DNA from: Candidatus Thalassarchaeaceae archaeon
GTDB lineage: Archaea > Thermoplasmatota > Poseidoniia > Poseidoniales > Thalassarchaeaceae
Direction of reading: 5' to 3'
NCBI GenBank assembly: GCA_029250565.1
Contig: JAQXFA010000052.1
Coordinates: forward strand, 1-24,809
DNA: 24,809 nucleotides
In this document: piece after piece, positions 15,412 to 24,447 of the stretch
How the letters are laid out: each line of letters opens with the position of its first letter
How positions within the stretch are numbered: position 1 is the first letter of the stretch
Made by a program: the position numbers and the translations under genes
Notes under the pieces: model-generated
Databases searched by the model: none
Told to the model about the DNA's origin: nothing
The model's input: the letters and a program-made list of their open reading frames with translations, nothing else

Positions 15412-18400
15412 ACGGAAATGCTGGACTTGCAATTGCTATTTCTGCACTGCTTTTGCTAGTTAGTTTAGGTGGCGCTGGATTCTATTTGATTAACCGAGCA
15501 CCTGATTCACCGCCACCTGATGATGGAAATAATACACCAATTGAACCAATTGACAACGGAAACAAAACCCAGCCGATTATTTGTGCAGACAATCAACGTG
15601 AAATCTTTGGAGATAACTTGTCTGTCGTAATCGGGTGTGACAATATCACCCCACCAAATAATGCGTCGTTTGAAACGGATTCAATACAAGTTACACTCGG
15701 CTCAATCACTGGACTCAACTGGAGCATTGACGGTGATTCTGAATTTGTAATCACTATCGACTGCTCAGATTCCGCAGCCCAATTACGGCAAGGACAAAGT
15801 GAGAGTGAACCCGCATGGATTGTCATAGCCAATGAAATTGGTATCACGTCGTGCGATGTGGACGTCACCAACCAAGGTGGTTCAACAAATCTCTCCCTAG
15901 AGATTATTGTTACAGATATGGCACCTTCTTCTTTGGCCTACCAACCATCAACCCACATCCTAACCAAAGGTGTCCCATTCACTATTTTCGCTAATTATGA
16001 ACAGGGCGAGCCGACCTCTTGGGAGTCAAGCCCTCCGATGCCCCCAGGTCTTGAATTACGCGATGATGGGGCGATTATTGGTGCACCTACTACCCTCATG
16101 CCAGCCACAACTTACACGATCACGGGCAGTAACGATGGAGGAAGTGATTCAGCCGAGATTACAATCACTGTTCACGACCAAGCACCTAATTTAATCACCT
16201 ATATTGATGAAGATTTGATTCTCACCCTTGGAGAGCAAATGAATGATATGATCCCTAGTCACAATGGGGGAGATGTCTTGAGTTGGGAAGTTGACCCACC
16301 TCTTCCATCTGGCCTAAACATTTCACGTGTTACGGGACGAATCTATGGGACTCCAGATGTTCTTTATGAGCGCTCATCACACCTTATTTATGCCAATAAT
16401 TCAGGAGGTTATGAGGCAATAATTTTGCAAATAACAGTCAATGACAAAACAGTTGAATCGATTGATTACGGTAGTCAAGATTTTGACCTAGTATTTGGTG
16501 TATCAACGCTGAATGTCACACCAACAACAAGTGGTGGCACAGCTGTTTCTTGGAGTATTGAACCACCCCTTCCAACCGGACTACAATTCAATACCCAAAA
16601 CGGAGCACTAACCGGCAGTGCTGACGAAATAACGCCATGGATTAACTACACCGTTTGGGCCAACAATTCGGGAGGCTCTTTCTCAACTTGGTTAAACATC
16701 AGAATCGCCAACATGACACCTGATAATATCTCGTGGGAAGGGGGATTGGAACAGATTCTAGCGGCAAATAAATCCGTTTCTATTTCAGCAATCAATAACG
16801 GGCCAACAATTGACACTTGGGAAATCGAGCCAAAACTACCTGATGGGCTATACCTATCTCCAACCAACGGCACTATCTTTGGTTCACCAAATGGGAGAGA
16901 CGGAGTCAACTTATCTCGCCATGCATGGACAACTCACACTATTTGGGCTAACAATTCGGGGGGAGAACTTGCACTGAACCTTACATTAGCAATCCATGAT
17001 TTAGCACAAGATCACAATGAATTAACCAAGCGCCCGATTGGTACTGTGGATTACGGTGGCGCTTGGCCTTCACTTATTCTACCGATTGGAGAATGGTCGT
17101 TTAGTCTTGGAATTGACTGGGATAACCGACCTATTTCTGCTGCTTCGCACGCTGGAAAGGGAAGAATTGTCGGCTATGGGCATGAGACAATGGTTGCAAG
17201 AACGGGGAGCGATAGTCGAGCTAATCTTAGCCTCAATGCCTTGGATTGGGTTTGCGATGGCAATGGCAAAACCGTTGGATTAGAATCGTCATTCAATGGC
17301 TGGCAGAATACACTACTTTCAGAAGGGTATGCTGTAGTAACTAGTGCTACGGCTGCAGACTTAGTGAATTTGGATTGTTTTGTGACTGAATTCTGGAACT
17401 CATATTCTGACAGCGATAACCTCGCCATTACTAACTGGTTAGAAGATGGTGGAGGATTAATTATGGGTGGACACGCATGGTATTGGTCGTACTCAAATAG
17501 TGATGCAGCACACAATTATCCCGGCAATAAAATTGCTAAATCTACTGGCCTGTTTGTATCTACATCGTCAGGTTCTGCCACCTTTACAGTGAATACCAAT
17601 GAATGGGGCGACCTATATCGATTACATGGCGCACTTCCTCTAATCGTTGACCATGTAGATGGAACTCAAATGATGACGCAAAATGATGCTACTATCGGTG
17701 CTAAAACAGTCTCACTTTGTGTCTCCAATCTACCACTTGATTACACCGGTGTATGGGATTCTCTACGTAAGATGAGCAATGACACTGGATGGATCCATAT
17801 TGACTCAAATAATCAATACACCATGAATGCAGATGAAGTTGATGATTTAATTCTCAATATTCAAGAACAATTAATGCTAAAATTACCAGCAGCGGAACTT
17901 GAACCACACCCTTCACACAGTTCATTCCCTGGCTCAGTAAATCCAACAGCCCCTAGGCCACTGAGAAATATCTCAATTAACGGGACTTTTGCAGGTTTGC
18001 CAAGTCAATTTGGTTATGCAAATGCAAGGTCTGCTGGGTGGATGGCAACAGGGATGTATGCCCCTGCTGGAGAAGTAATCAATATCACAATCCCACAATC
18101 TATGGTGAACCAAGGCGCTTCAATTCTGATTGGGGCTCATTCAGATTCACTGTGGGGAAAAACAACCCTTGATAGGCATCCAAAAATCACTCGAAGCTGG
18201 TCAATTAAGAACACGTCTATACAAGTTGGAAACTCGTTTGGTGGACCGATTTATGTGACGATTCCAGCAGGATCTACATTCGGAGATTTCAATATCACTA
18301 TCGAAAATGCTGTCGACATGCCACGCTATATTCATGGCGTAACAAATATTCACCATTGGAACATGGTTACTCGAAATTCACCTGCACCAATTGCTGAATT

Positions 18401-19463
18401 GGAATCGGATTGGTTTATTCTTACTGTGCCATCTTCTTACATCAGAAATCTTGACCGCCCCAACGAAACTATGGATTTCTGGGATGAGGCCCTGCAAATG
18501 GAACACAATATTAGTGGATTCACCCCTTGGCCTCGTATTGAAAGAGCTGTATTTGATGTACAAATTTCAGCAGGTTGGATGCATTCAGGATACCCTTTCA
18601 TGGCCCACACAGCAAGTGTCAGTGGTGTAGTGAACGGTAGTGCCATGCGAGCTAATGGCGATTGGGGGATGTTCCACGAATTGGGGCATAATCACCAGTG
18701 GATGTCCTCTACTCTTCCGGGAACTACGGAAACAACATGCAATATCTACTCAGTAAAACTGATGACTGATTTAGTTGGAAAAGACCTGAGAACTGGACAT
18801 GGTGCATTGAACACTCAGAGCATGATAAACCGAGTCGAAACCTATTTTTCAGGTGGCTCACAAATTTCCCAATGGAGTGTCTGGACCGCGTTAGAAACTT
18901 ATCTTCAAATCTATGAAGAATTTGGGTGGGAACCAATTACTGCGGCCTATCAAGAGTACTATTACAATCTCACAACTCAGCCCTCTGGAGACTCTGCAGA
19001 ATTCAATGAATATGCAAAATGGATTTCAATAAAAACTGGTTACAACATGACTTCATTCCTTGCTGCATGGGGATTCCCAATTACCGAACCCACACAGAAT
19101 GCTGTTGATCATTTACCTGTATGGACTACTGACCCGTTGCGCGGATGGGTGAATGAATATGACCCTGAAACTAGATATGAGGTGGCAAGCAATGTCACAT
19201 CTACCAAGGCTGACATTGATTGGATGGTTTATGATAATGGCACTAACACCACTTGGAAGGTGTGTTGGGGTGTTGCTGATGGTGGAGTCGTGCAAGGTAA
19301 TTGGGACTTCTGTGACTCGATTGGAAGTAATTTGAGCGCCGGCGGAAATAGCCATCCATTGAATGGATTATTTCCGTCAACAGATTACTATTGGCGACTA
19401 ACTGCAGAAAACGGAAACGGACAATGGTGGGATGATTCTACCCGCCAATTTACCACACCTTAA
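15405..19463 (+). CDS. Membrane-anchored Ig-repeat protein with M60 (enhancin-like) metallopeptidase
   Basis: A short polar start and one hydrophobic helix (about 7-29) form an uncleaved signal anchor, placing the rest outside. A Pro/Asp/Asn-rich linker and a Cys-containing Ig-like domain (about 58-172) are followed by four He_PIG-type repeats (about 174-257, 258-347, 348-435, 436-531), each with a W-x-(I/V)-(E/D/S)-P-x-(L/M)-P-x-GL core. Residues about 543-828 resemble a class-I glutamine-amidotransferase/ThuA-like fold (ITNWLEDGGGLIMGGHAW). Then come an M60-type N-terminal beta domain (about 851-970) and the M60 catalytic domain with FHELGHNHQW (zinc ligands H1091, H1095; catalytic E1092) and E1109 before NIYS as third ligand. 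A fibronectin-III-like domain ends it. M60 enzymes cut O-glycosylated mucin-like proteins. Many NxS/T sequons suggest it is itself glycosylated. Confidence 0.87.
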   Translation: MADGNAGLAIAISALLLLVSLGGAGFYLINRAPDSPPPDDGNNTPIEPIDNGNKTQPIICADNQREIFGDNLSVVIGCDNITPPNNASFETDSIQVTLGSITGLNWSIDGDSEFVITIDCSDSAAQLRQGQSESEPAWIVIANEIGITSCDVDVTNQGGSTNLSLEIIVTDMAPSSLAYQPSTHILTKGVPFTIFANYEQGEPTSWESSPPMPPGLELRDDGAIIGAPTTLMPATTYTITGSNDGGSDSAEITITVHDQAPNLITYIDEDLILTLGEQMNDMIPSHNGGDVLSWEVDPPLPSGLNISRVTGRIYGTPDVLYERSSHLIYANNSGGYEAIILQITVNDKTVESIDYGSQDFDLVFGVSTLNVTPTTSGGTAVSWSIEPPLPTGLQFNTQNGALTGSADEITPWINYTVWANNSGGSFSTWLNIRIANMTPDNISWEGGLEQILAANKSVSISAINNGPTIDTWEIEPKLPDGLYLSPTNGTIFGSPNGRDGVNLSRHAWTTHTIWANNSGGELALNLTLAIHDLAQDHNELTKRPIGTVDYGGAWPSLILPIGEWSFSLGIDWDNRPISAASHAGKGRIVGYGHETMVARTGSDSRANLSLNALDWVCDGNGKTVGLESSFNGWQNTLLSEGYAVVTSATAADLVNLDCFVTEFWNSYSDSDNLAITNWLEDGGGLIMGGHAWYWSYSNSDAAHNYPGNKIAKSTGLFVSTSSGSATFTVNTNEWGDLYRLHGALPLIVDHVDGTQMMTQNDATIGAKTVSLCVSNLPLDYTGVWDSLRKMSNDTGWIHIDSNNQYTMNADEVDDLILNIQEQLMLKLPAAELEPHPSHSSFPGSVNPTAPRPLRNISINGTFAGLPSQFGYANARSAGWMATGMYAPAGEVINITIPQSMVNQGASILIGAHSDSLWGKTTLDRHPKITRSWSIKNTSIQVGNSFGGPIYVTIPAGSTFGDFNITIENAVDMPRYIHGVTNIHHWNMVTRNSPAPIAELESDWFILTVPSSYIRNLDRPNETMDFWDEALQMEHNISGFTPWPRIERAVFDVQISAGWMHSGYPFMAHTASVSGVVNGSAMRANGDWGMFHELGHNHQWMSSTLPGTTETTCNIYSVKLMTDLVGKDLRTGHGALNTQSMINRVETYFSGGSQISQWSVWTALETYLQIYEEFGWEPITAAYQEYYYNLTTQPSGDSAEFNEYAKWISIKTGYNMTSFLAAWGFPITEPTQNAVDHLPVWTTDPLRGWVNEYDPETRYEVASNVTSTKADIDWMVYDNGTNTTWKVCWGVADGGVVQGNWDFCDSIGSNLSAGGNSHPLNGLFPSTDYYWRLTAENGNGQWWDDSTRQFTTP
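15924..16997 (+). repeat. Four He_PIG-type Ig repeats within the M60 protein
   Basis: Four units of about 85-95 residues share a Trp, a PPLP/PKLP-x-GL core, a G-x-(I/L)-x-G turn and a closing (A/S)NN(S/D)GG with a beta strand. They are diverged at DNA level, so they look like an old protein-domain duplication rather than recent tandem DNA copies. Confidence 0.75.
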
Positions 19464-19474
19464 CTGAATAATTA

Positions 19475-19484
19475 TTATTTAAAG
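19475..19484 (+). promoter_or_regulatory. TATA-like box before the CARDB gene
   Basis: TTATTTAAAG resembles an archaeal TATA box and lies in an A/T-rich run 96-87 bases before the TTG start. A transcript beginning about 25 bases downstream would have a leader of roughly 60 bases, consistent with the strong Shine-Dalgarno present. Confidence 0.5.
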
Positions 19485-19559
19485 TAGCAAAAGTGAATTG
19501 GCCGTAGGCCTATTCACAATGATAACAACCTTCATCACCGCCATATGTTGACGACTTTT

Positions 19560-19566
19560 GAGGTGA
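19560..19566 (+). promoter_or_regulatory. Shine-Dalgarno GAGGTGA deciding the TTG start
   Basis: GAGGTGA is complementary over seven bases to the usual archaeal 16S rRNA tail and ends four bases before the TTG at 19571. The nearby ATG at 19545 runs into a stop after nine codons, so the TTG is the best start. Confidence 0.75.
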
Positions 19567-19570
19567 GGCA

Positions 19571-22500
19571 TTGACTGGCACTAGGATTGCAACCCTCGTT
19601 GGGGCGATTTTCCTTTCCCTAATGTTGCTGAGTAATATCCCCTCTCCAACCGTTCAAAACAGCAATGAAGATGGTTTTGAAATCGAATTTGAAGAAAACA
19701 AATTACGTGAAACTAGTTTAACATCTGGGAGAAATAGCCCTGATCTAATCATAGATTCTATCTCAGCAAGTTGGACTAGTGCTGATGCAGGAGACAGCAA
19801 GAGTGTCACGGTACGATTGAAGAACGATGGTACATCATCATCAGGTTCATTTTATTGGGGGATTTATCTTTCATCAGATACCACGATAACTACAAACGAC
19901 ATTGAATTAGATACATGGTATAAATCTTCAATTTCATCAGGTTCAACCAGTACACAATACAAAACAGTCACAATTCCAACGTCAATAACTGGAGGATACT
20001 ACGACGTTGGAGCTATTGTTGATATTAATTCACAAGTTAGTGAGAGTGATGAAAACAACAATGACGATTACGACACAGGTCGCGTTCATGTCTACGAATT
20101 GGCTGATTTAGTGCCGCGTACCACATCTTCATCTTGTTCAACTCCTTCTACAGGAACTGTTGGAGATTATCTAGATTCATCAATTTCAATTCAGTACGAG
20201 AATGATGTATCAAGTAGCCATGGACAATCAACCGGATCATTTGATTGGGCCATGTATCTCTCTACAGATTCATCAATTACAACTAGTGATACTCAGGTTG
20301 GAAGCGACCAATATTCATCCAGTTTGTCATCAGGTAGTTATCGAACAGATTCCCTTTCAACTAGCAATCGGATTCCTTCATCAATGAACGCCGGGACATA
20401 TTATTGGGGTTACATTCTAGATGTTAATACAGATGTGGATGAAAGCAGTGAAACCAATAATGCAAGAACTTGTGGACAGGTTACAATTCAAGATGACCTA
20501 CCAGATATTGTGGCAGATGATATCGATACATCTTCATCCTCTGCAGTGATGGGTGATACAATCACAGTCAACTATCGAATTGATAATGATGGTACTGATT
20601 ACACCGGTTCATTCTATTGGGAACTTTATCTATCTACAGATCGAACTATCACAACTAACGATATTTATGTTGATGAATTCTCCCGTTCCAGCATATCTCC
20701 TGGTTCCTATGCATCAGGATATCAGTATAGCGTGATGATTCCTACCGGGATTAATCCTGGCTACTATTACCTCGGAATGATTGCCGACAGCCGTTCCAGC
20801 GTTACTGAACTTGATGAAACGAACAATGTAGTAGCAGATTCCTACCGCATAAATATCGAAGAACCCGCTGATTTGGTTATTGATAGTGCATCAGGACCAA
20901 ATTCAGCAAATACCGGACAACAGGCTAGTCTTAGTTGGAGAATTGATAACGATGGCGATGATTCTTCAGGTTGGTTCTATTGGAAGGCTTACCTATCAAC
21001 AGATAGGACCATTACCAGCAGTGATACACAATTTGGTTCGACCCAACAAGCATCTAGTATCAATGGTGGATCATATCGCTCGGGCACTCTTACTGCAAAC
21101 ATTCCCACTGGATTATCAGGTGGAACCTATTATTGGGGAATTATTGTAGATACTACAGATAGAGTAGATGAAGGTGATGAAAATAATAACGCTGAAGATG
21201 GAAATTCAATCTCAATTACCGTTGCTGCTCCTGACCTAAGAGCAGACTCAATTTCTGTTGATTCATCCACCTCTACAATCTGTACAGAAGAATTGGTAAC
21301 AGTCAATGTAGGTGTTTCAAACCAAGGTAATGTCAATGCTGGGTCACATTATTTTGAAGTGCTTTTCTCACAAACTGGCGCCTCTAATTCATGGACAAGT
21401 ATTGGCCATGCTAGCGGTAGTAGCAGTGTGTCTTCTTACAATTTACAAATTAGTGGCACTATACCTGCATCAATGACTGCAGGCAATTATTACGCTGCGG
21501 TTTTTGTTGACTCAATGTATCAAATTTCTGAATCTAATGAGAACAACAATGTCTACGACACCTCAGCTCAGCAATTAACTGTGCTTGATTGCACCCCTGA
21601 CCTCACACCAACATCGCTAAACGGCCCTACATCAGTTCTACCTGGGCAAACTGTGACCTTGTCTTATTCATTTGATAATACAGGGATGGGTGAAGCAGAA
21701 AATTTCCCAATTGATTTGTTCCTTTCTTCAAATCCAACAATTGACACATCTGATACCCACCTTGGAGCTGCAACTATCACTAATATTGGCGCAAGTTCAA
21801 CCATCAGCGACACCTTGAGCGTCACCATCCCTTCTAACATCGGTTCTGGTTGCTGGTATTATGGAATCATTGTTGACATGAATGATGTTGTTGTTGAAAT
21901 AAATGAAAATGACAACACCCTTGCCGCATCTAATCAGGTTTGCATTTTACAGCCAAATTTACGGATTATTTCCGTCAGTAACCCTGGTCCATCTATGCTT
22001 GGCCAATCGGTAGAAATCTCAGTAATGATTGAGAATACTGGCGGGGCAAACGCCGGTAAGCATCAATTAGCACTCTTCGCTGAAATCTTAGATCCTGCTG
22101 GCCAACCTGATTATTTGCTAGAAACCGTGAATATCACATCTCTTGCATCAGGTTCTAATGTTGAAATCACTAGAAATGTACAACTCCCAACCTCTCCACC
22201 TGGGTCATATCGTATTTTTGTAGTTGTAGACTATGCCAGCACTATTTCTGAGTCTGATGAGAGTGATAATGAAGGATTCGGAACCTCTTTCGAAGTAACT
22301 AACCCCACTAACGATTTATTGGCAAAATGGATTACAGGGCCAACTTCAGCTGAGCCCGGACAAACTGTTACCTTGCAATGGGAGATACAAAACTTAGGTG
22401 TTGAAGAAGCAAGTTTTGATGTTGAAATTTGGTTATCACAAAACAATATTTGGGATAGCAATGACCGCCTTATCACATCATATTCCATAACCAACCTTGA

Positions 22501-24112
22501 TGCAGGAGCATCTACTCAAGACGATACTCAAGTCCAACTTTCAGAAGATGACAGTGGTACTTGGTGGGCTATTGTAAAAGTCGATACCAGCGACCTTCAT
22601 CAAGAAGACGAAGAGAGTAACAACATCGCCATCTCTGCCAATCCTTTGGTTGTGAGCGAAGACGCACCAGACCCTGTTGATGAAACAACTGGAGGGTGCA
22701 TTAATCCAGCAACTGATGGCAATGGAACCACTGATGCTGCTGCTGCCCGCGCATCTGCAACTCAACTTGGCGTTGATATTGAATCTATGACGATAGAGGG
22801 ATGTCTTATGGATGGAGATAATCAAGACTGGTTTGCAGTCATGCTCCATGGTGGTAAACGCTTAGGTGTTTCAATTGAAAATGATGGCCATCCCCTAATG
22901 ATTGAATTGTTAAACGGAACAAATTCAATAGATAATGGAACATTAAATTCAGGAGTAACATGGGTTAACCTACAACTAACAAATGAAGATCCGAGTAACA
23001 CGTCTCGAATATACCACATTCGTATTTCAAAGTTAGAGGCTGAAACAGGAGGTTCTTACACACTGAAAATCGTCACCGTAAACGCAAGTGAAGTACCAGA
23101 CTTAGAACCACCAGAAAAACCAACCTTCACGCAATTAACCGATTGGGTTGGAGGGCTAGAAGTCGTAATCAATTGGAGTGCAGTCACTGATAATGGTGAC
23201 TCTGGATTTTCTCACTATCAAATCCGCTGGGCAGGGGGATTGTGGTCTGATATCAGTACCACATCAACTTCTCTGAATGTCACATCACTTACTGATGGGC
23301 GCCATTCCATTGAAGTCAGGGCGATGGATGTTGCAGGAAATCCATCAGATGCAGATGCAATGTGGGTGAAAATCGATAGGACTGCCCCTACGCTTTCAAT
23401 TACACAATTGAGTACTCAATATGCTGGCCCACCTGTATTGGAAGTTAGTTTACAGTTGAATGATGGTGAAGGTAGTGGGGTATCCACCATTGAATGGTCT
23501 TGGGATAATATGAGTTGGCAAGAATATCCAGATAACGGAGCAATTATTTGGTCAAACTGGAGCGATGTTGACCTCTATGTCAGAGTAACTGATAATGTTG
23601 GCATGCAAACCATTAGCAATCTAACAATTGAACCACCAGTAAATCCAAACACCCCTGTTGTTGATGACAATACATCTAACACATCGGTCAACTCAGGAGG
23701 AGCAAACACTGGAGGAGTAGCAATGATTGTCCTCCTTGCTCTACTCCTTGCAGGCCTAGCAGCAATAGGGCTCTATCTAATGTTCAAGTCAAATGTTCCT
23801 GGGGAAGATGATGAATTTGAAAATGAAGAACATGACGACCAAAACTTCACAGAAAACGAAATAGGTGATTCTGAAAAACCTCCAACTGCTGAAACCTTGG
23901 ATGGAATTGAGCAAGCGCCTATCCTAACCCATGTAGTAAACCACGAACAACTCCCTAGCGGAGGTACTTACGATACCTCAACAGGAGTGACATGGTATTT
24001 CCTTCCAGATGGTAGTAGATGGTGGATGCAAGAAGATGGGTCATTCCATCTAGACATGGGGCATGAAAACAATGCAATGCCAGTTGAAGACACATCTAAT
24101 CAAATTGAATGA
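19571..24112 (+). CDS. Giant surface protein: eight CARDB repeats, PPC-like and Ig-like domains, C-terminal TM and Trp-rich tail
   Basis: The 1513-residue product has a hydrophobic signal segment (about 6-22). Eight CARDB (cell-adhesion-related) repeats of about 115-125 residues follow (starting near 57, 178, 310, 432, 554, 675, 795 and 914), each opening with PDL/ADL-like residues and ending in an acidic Asn-rich hairpin such as SESDENNN or DEGDENNN, a likely Ca2+-binding turn. A PPC-like domain (about 1040-1170, DGDNQDWFAV), two Ig/FnIII-like domains (about 1180-1352), a Thr/Asn/Gly linker and one membrane helix (about 1381-1404) come next. The last 109 residues are acidic, then end in a small domain with TWYFLPDGSRWWMQEDGSF. 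The topology is outside-in, with the tail probably cytoplasmic. Likely an adhesin or scaffold for substrates or neighbouring surface enzymes; no catalytic domain is seen. It follows the M60 gene after 107 bases. Confidence 0.85.
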   Translation: MTGTRIATLVGAIFLSLMLLSNIPSPTVQNSNEDGFEIEFEENKLRETSLTSGRNSPDLIIDSISASWTSADAGDSKSVTVRLKNDGTSSSGSFYWGIYLSSDTTITTNDIELDTWYKSSISSGSTSTQYKTVTIPTSITGGYYDVGAIVDINSQVSESDENNNDDYDTGRVHVYELADLVPRTTSSSCSTPSTGTVGDYLDSSISIQYENDVSSSHGQSTGSFDWAMYLSTDSSITTSDTQVGSDQYSSSLSSGSYRTDSLSTSNRIPSSMNAGTYYWGYILDVNTDVDESSETNNARTCGQVTIQDDLPDIVADDIDTSSSSAVMGDTITVNYRIDNDGTDYTGSFYWELYLSTDRTITTNDIYVDEFSRSSISPGSYASGYQYSVMIPTGINPGYYYLGMIADSRSSVTELDETNNVVADSYRINIEEPADLVIDSASGPNSANTGQQASLSWRIDNDGDDSSGWFYWKAYLSTDRTITSSDTQFGSTQQASSINGGSYRSGTLTANIPTGLSGGTYYWGIIVDTTDRVDEGDENNNAEDGNSISITVAAPDLRADSISVDSSTSTICTEELVTVNVGVSNQGNVNAGSHYFEVLFSQTGASNSWTSIGHASGSSSVSSYNLQISGTIPASMTAGNYYAAVFVDSMYQISESNENNNVYDTSAQQLTVLDCTPDLTPTSLNGPTSVLPGQTVTLSYSFDNTGMGEAENFPIDLFLSSNPTIDTSDTHLGAATITNIGASSTISDTLSVTIPSNIGSGCWYYGIIVDMNDVVVEINENDNTLAASNQVCILQPNLRIISVSNPGPSMLGQSVEISVMIENTGGANAGKHQLALFAEILDPAGQPDYLLETVNITSLASGSNVEITRNVQLPTSPPGSYRIFVVVDYASTISESDESDNEGFGTSFEVTNPTNDLLAKWITGPTSAEPGQTVTLQWEIQNLGVEEASFDVEIWLSQNNIWDSNDRLITSYSITNLDAGASTQDDTQVQLSEDDSGTWWAIVKVDTSDLHQEDEESNNIAISANPLVVSEDAPDPVDETTGGCINPATDGNGTTDAAAARASATQLGVDIESMTIEGCLMDGDNQDWFAVMLHGGKRLGVSIENDGHPLMIELLNGTNSIDNGTLNSGVTWVNLQLTNEDPSNTSRIYHIRISKLEAETGGSYTLKIVTVNASEVPDLEPPEKPTFTQLTDWVGGLEVVINWSAVTDNGDSGFSHYQIRWAGGLWSDISTTSTSLNVTSLTDGRHSIEVRAMDVAGNPSDADAMWVKIDRTAPTLSITQLSTQYAGPPVLEVSLQLNDGEGSGVSTIEWSWDNMSWQEYPDNGAIIWSNWSDVDLYVRVTDNVGMQTISNLTIEPPVNPNTPVVDDNTSNTSVNSGGANTGGVAMIVLLALLLAGLAAIGLYLMFKSNVPGEDDEFENEEHDDQNFTENEIGDSEKPPTAETLDGIEQAPILTHVVNHEQLPSGGTYDTSTGVTWYFLPDGSRWWMQEDGSFHLDMGHENNAMPVEDTSNQIE
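19739..22660 (+). repeat. Eight-unit CARDB-coding repeat region
   Basis: Units 1-4 remain similar at DNA level (recurring stretches coding FYW-x-x-YLS(S/T)D and (Y/T)-Y-x-G-x-I-x-D), whereas units 5-8 have diverged and lost much of the Ser richness. This gradient suggests more recent duplication in the N-terminal half. Confidence 0.75.
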
Positions 24113-24120
24113 TGCGCTCA

Positions 24121-24130
24121 AAATTTTATT
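24121..24130 (+). promoter_or_regulatory. Possible TATA box of the glutaredoxin gene
   Basis: AAATTTTATT lies 21-30 bases before the ATG at 24151. That spacing and the lack of a Shine-Dalgarno fit a leaderless archaeal transcript. Confidence 0.4.
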
Positions 24131-24150
24131 GAACTTTCAAACAAGCATTG

Positions 24151-24441
24151 ATGAAGGTCGAGCATACGCTTGGGATTGTGCCAGTCAATAGAATACTCAA
24201 GCGAAGTAAGAAAGATTTTGTCATGTTCACCTCAAATTGGTGCCCATACTGTACAAAGGCTAAGAATTTACTAGGGGCAAAAAAACTCTCATTTGAAGAG
24301 CACAACGTGGGAAATAACCCTAATTTACAGATGACTGTTGTACAAATGACTGGCCACCGCACAGTACCTGCAATTTGGGATATCCGTGGCGATGAACCTG
24401 TGTTTGTTGGCGGAGCGGATCAACTCCAAGTATATCTTTGA
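24151..24441 (+). CDS. Glutaredoxin-like thiol oxidoreductase
   Basis: With the ATG at 24151 the protein has 96 residues, close to the usual glutaredoxin length. FTSNWCPYC gives the dithiol active site (C31, C34) with the classical CPYC, TVP (71-73) is the cis-Pro loop, and GGADQL (87-92) is the conserved glutathione or substrate-binding turn. The fold and motifs are of the glutaredoxin/NrdH group, which reduces disulfides in the cytosol with glutathione, a related low-molecular thiol or thioredoxin reductase. A TTG directly before the ATG (24148) is a less likely start. The gene ends six bases from the stop of the convergent hydrolase gene and has no obvious functional link to the surface protein gene before it. 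Confidence 0.88.
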   Translation: MKVEHTLGIVPVNRILKRSKKDFVMFTSNWCPYCTKAKNLLGAKKLSFEEHNVGNNPNLQMTVVQMTGHRTVPAIWDIRGDEPVFVGGADQLQVYL

Positions 24442-24447
24442 AGAAAG

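Noticed and set aside
19500..19510. GGCC-GTA-GGCC near the start of the presumed leader of the CARDB gene
   Set aside because: GGCC is itself palindromic, so this is both a direct and inverted repeat of four bases; too short to support a terminator or operator.
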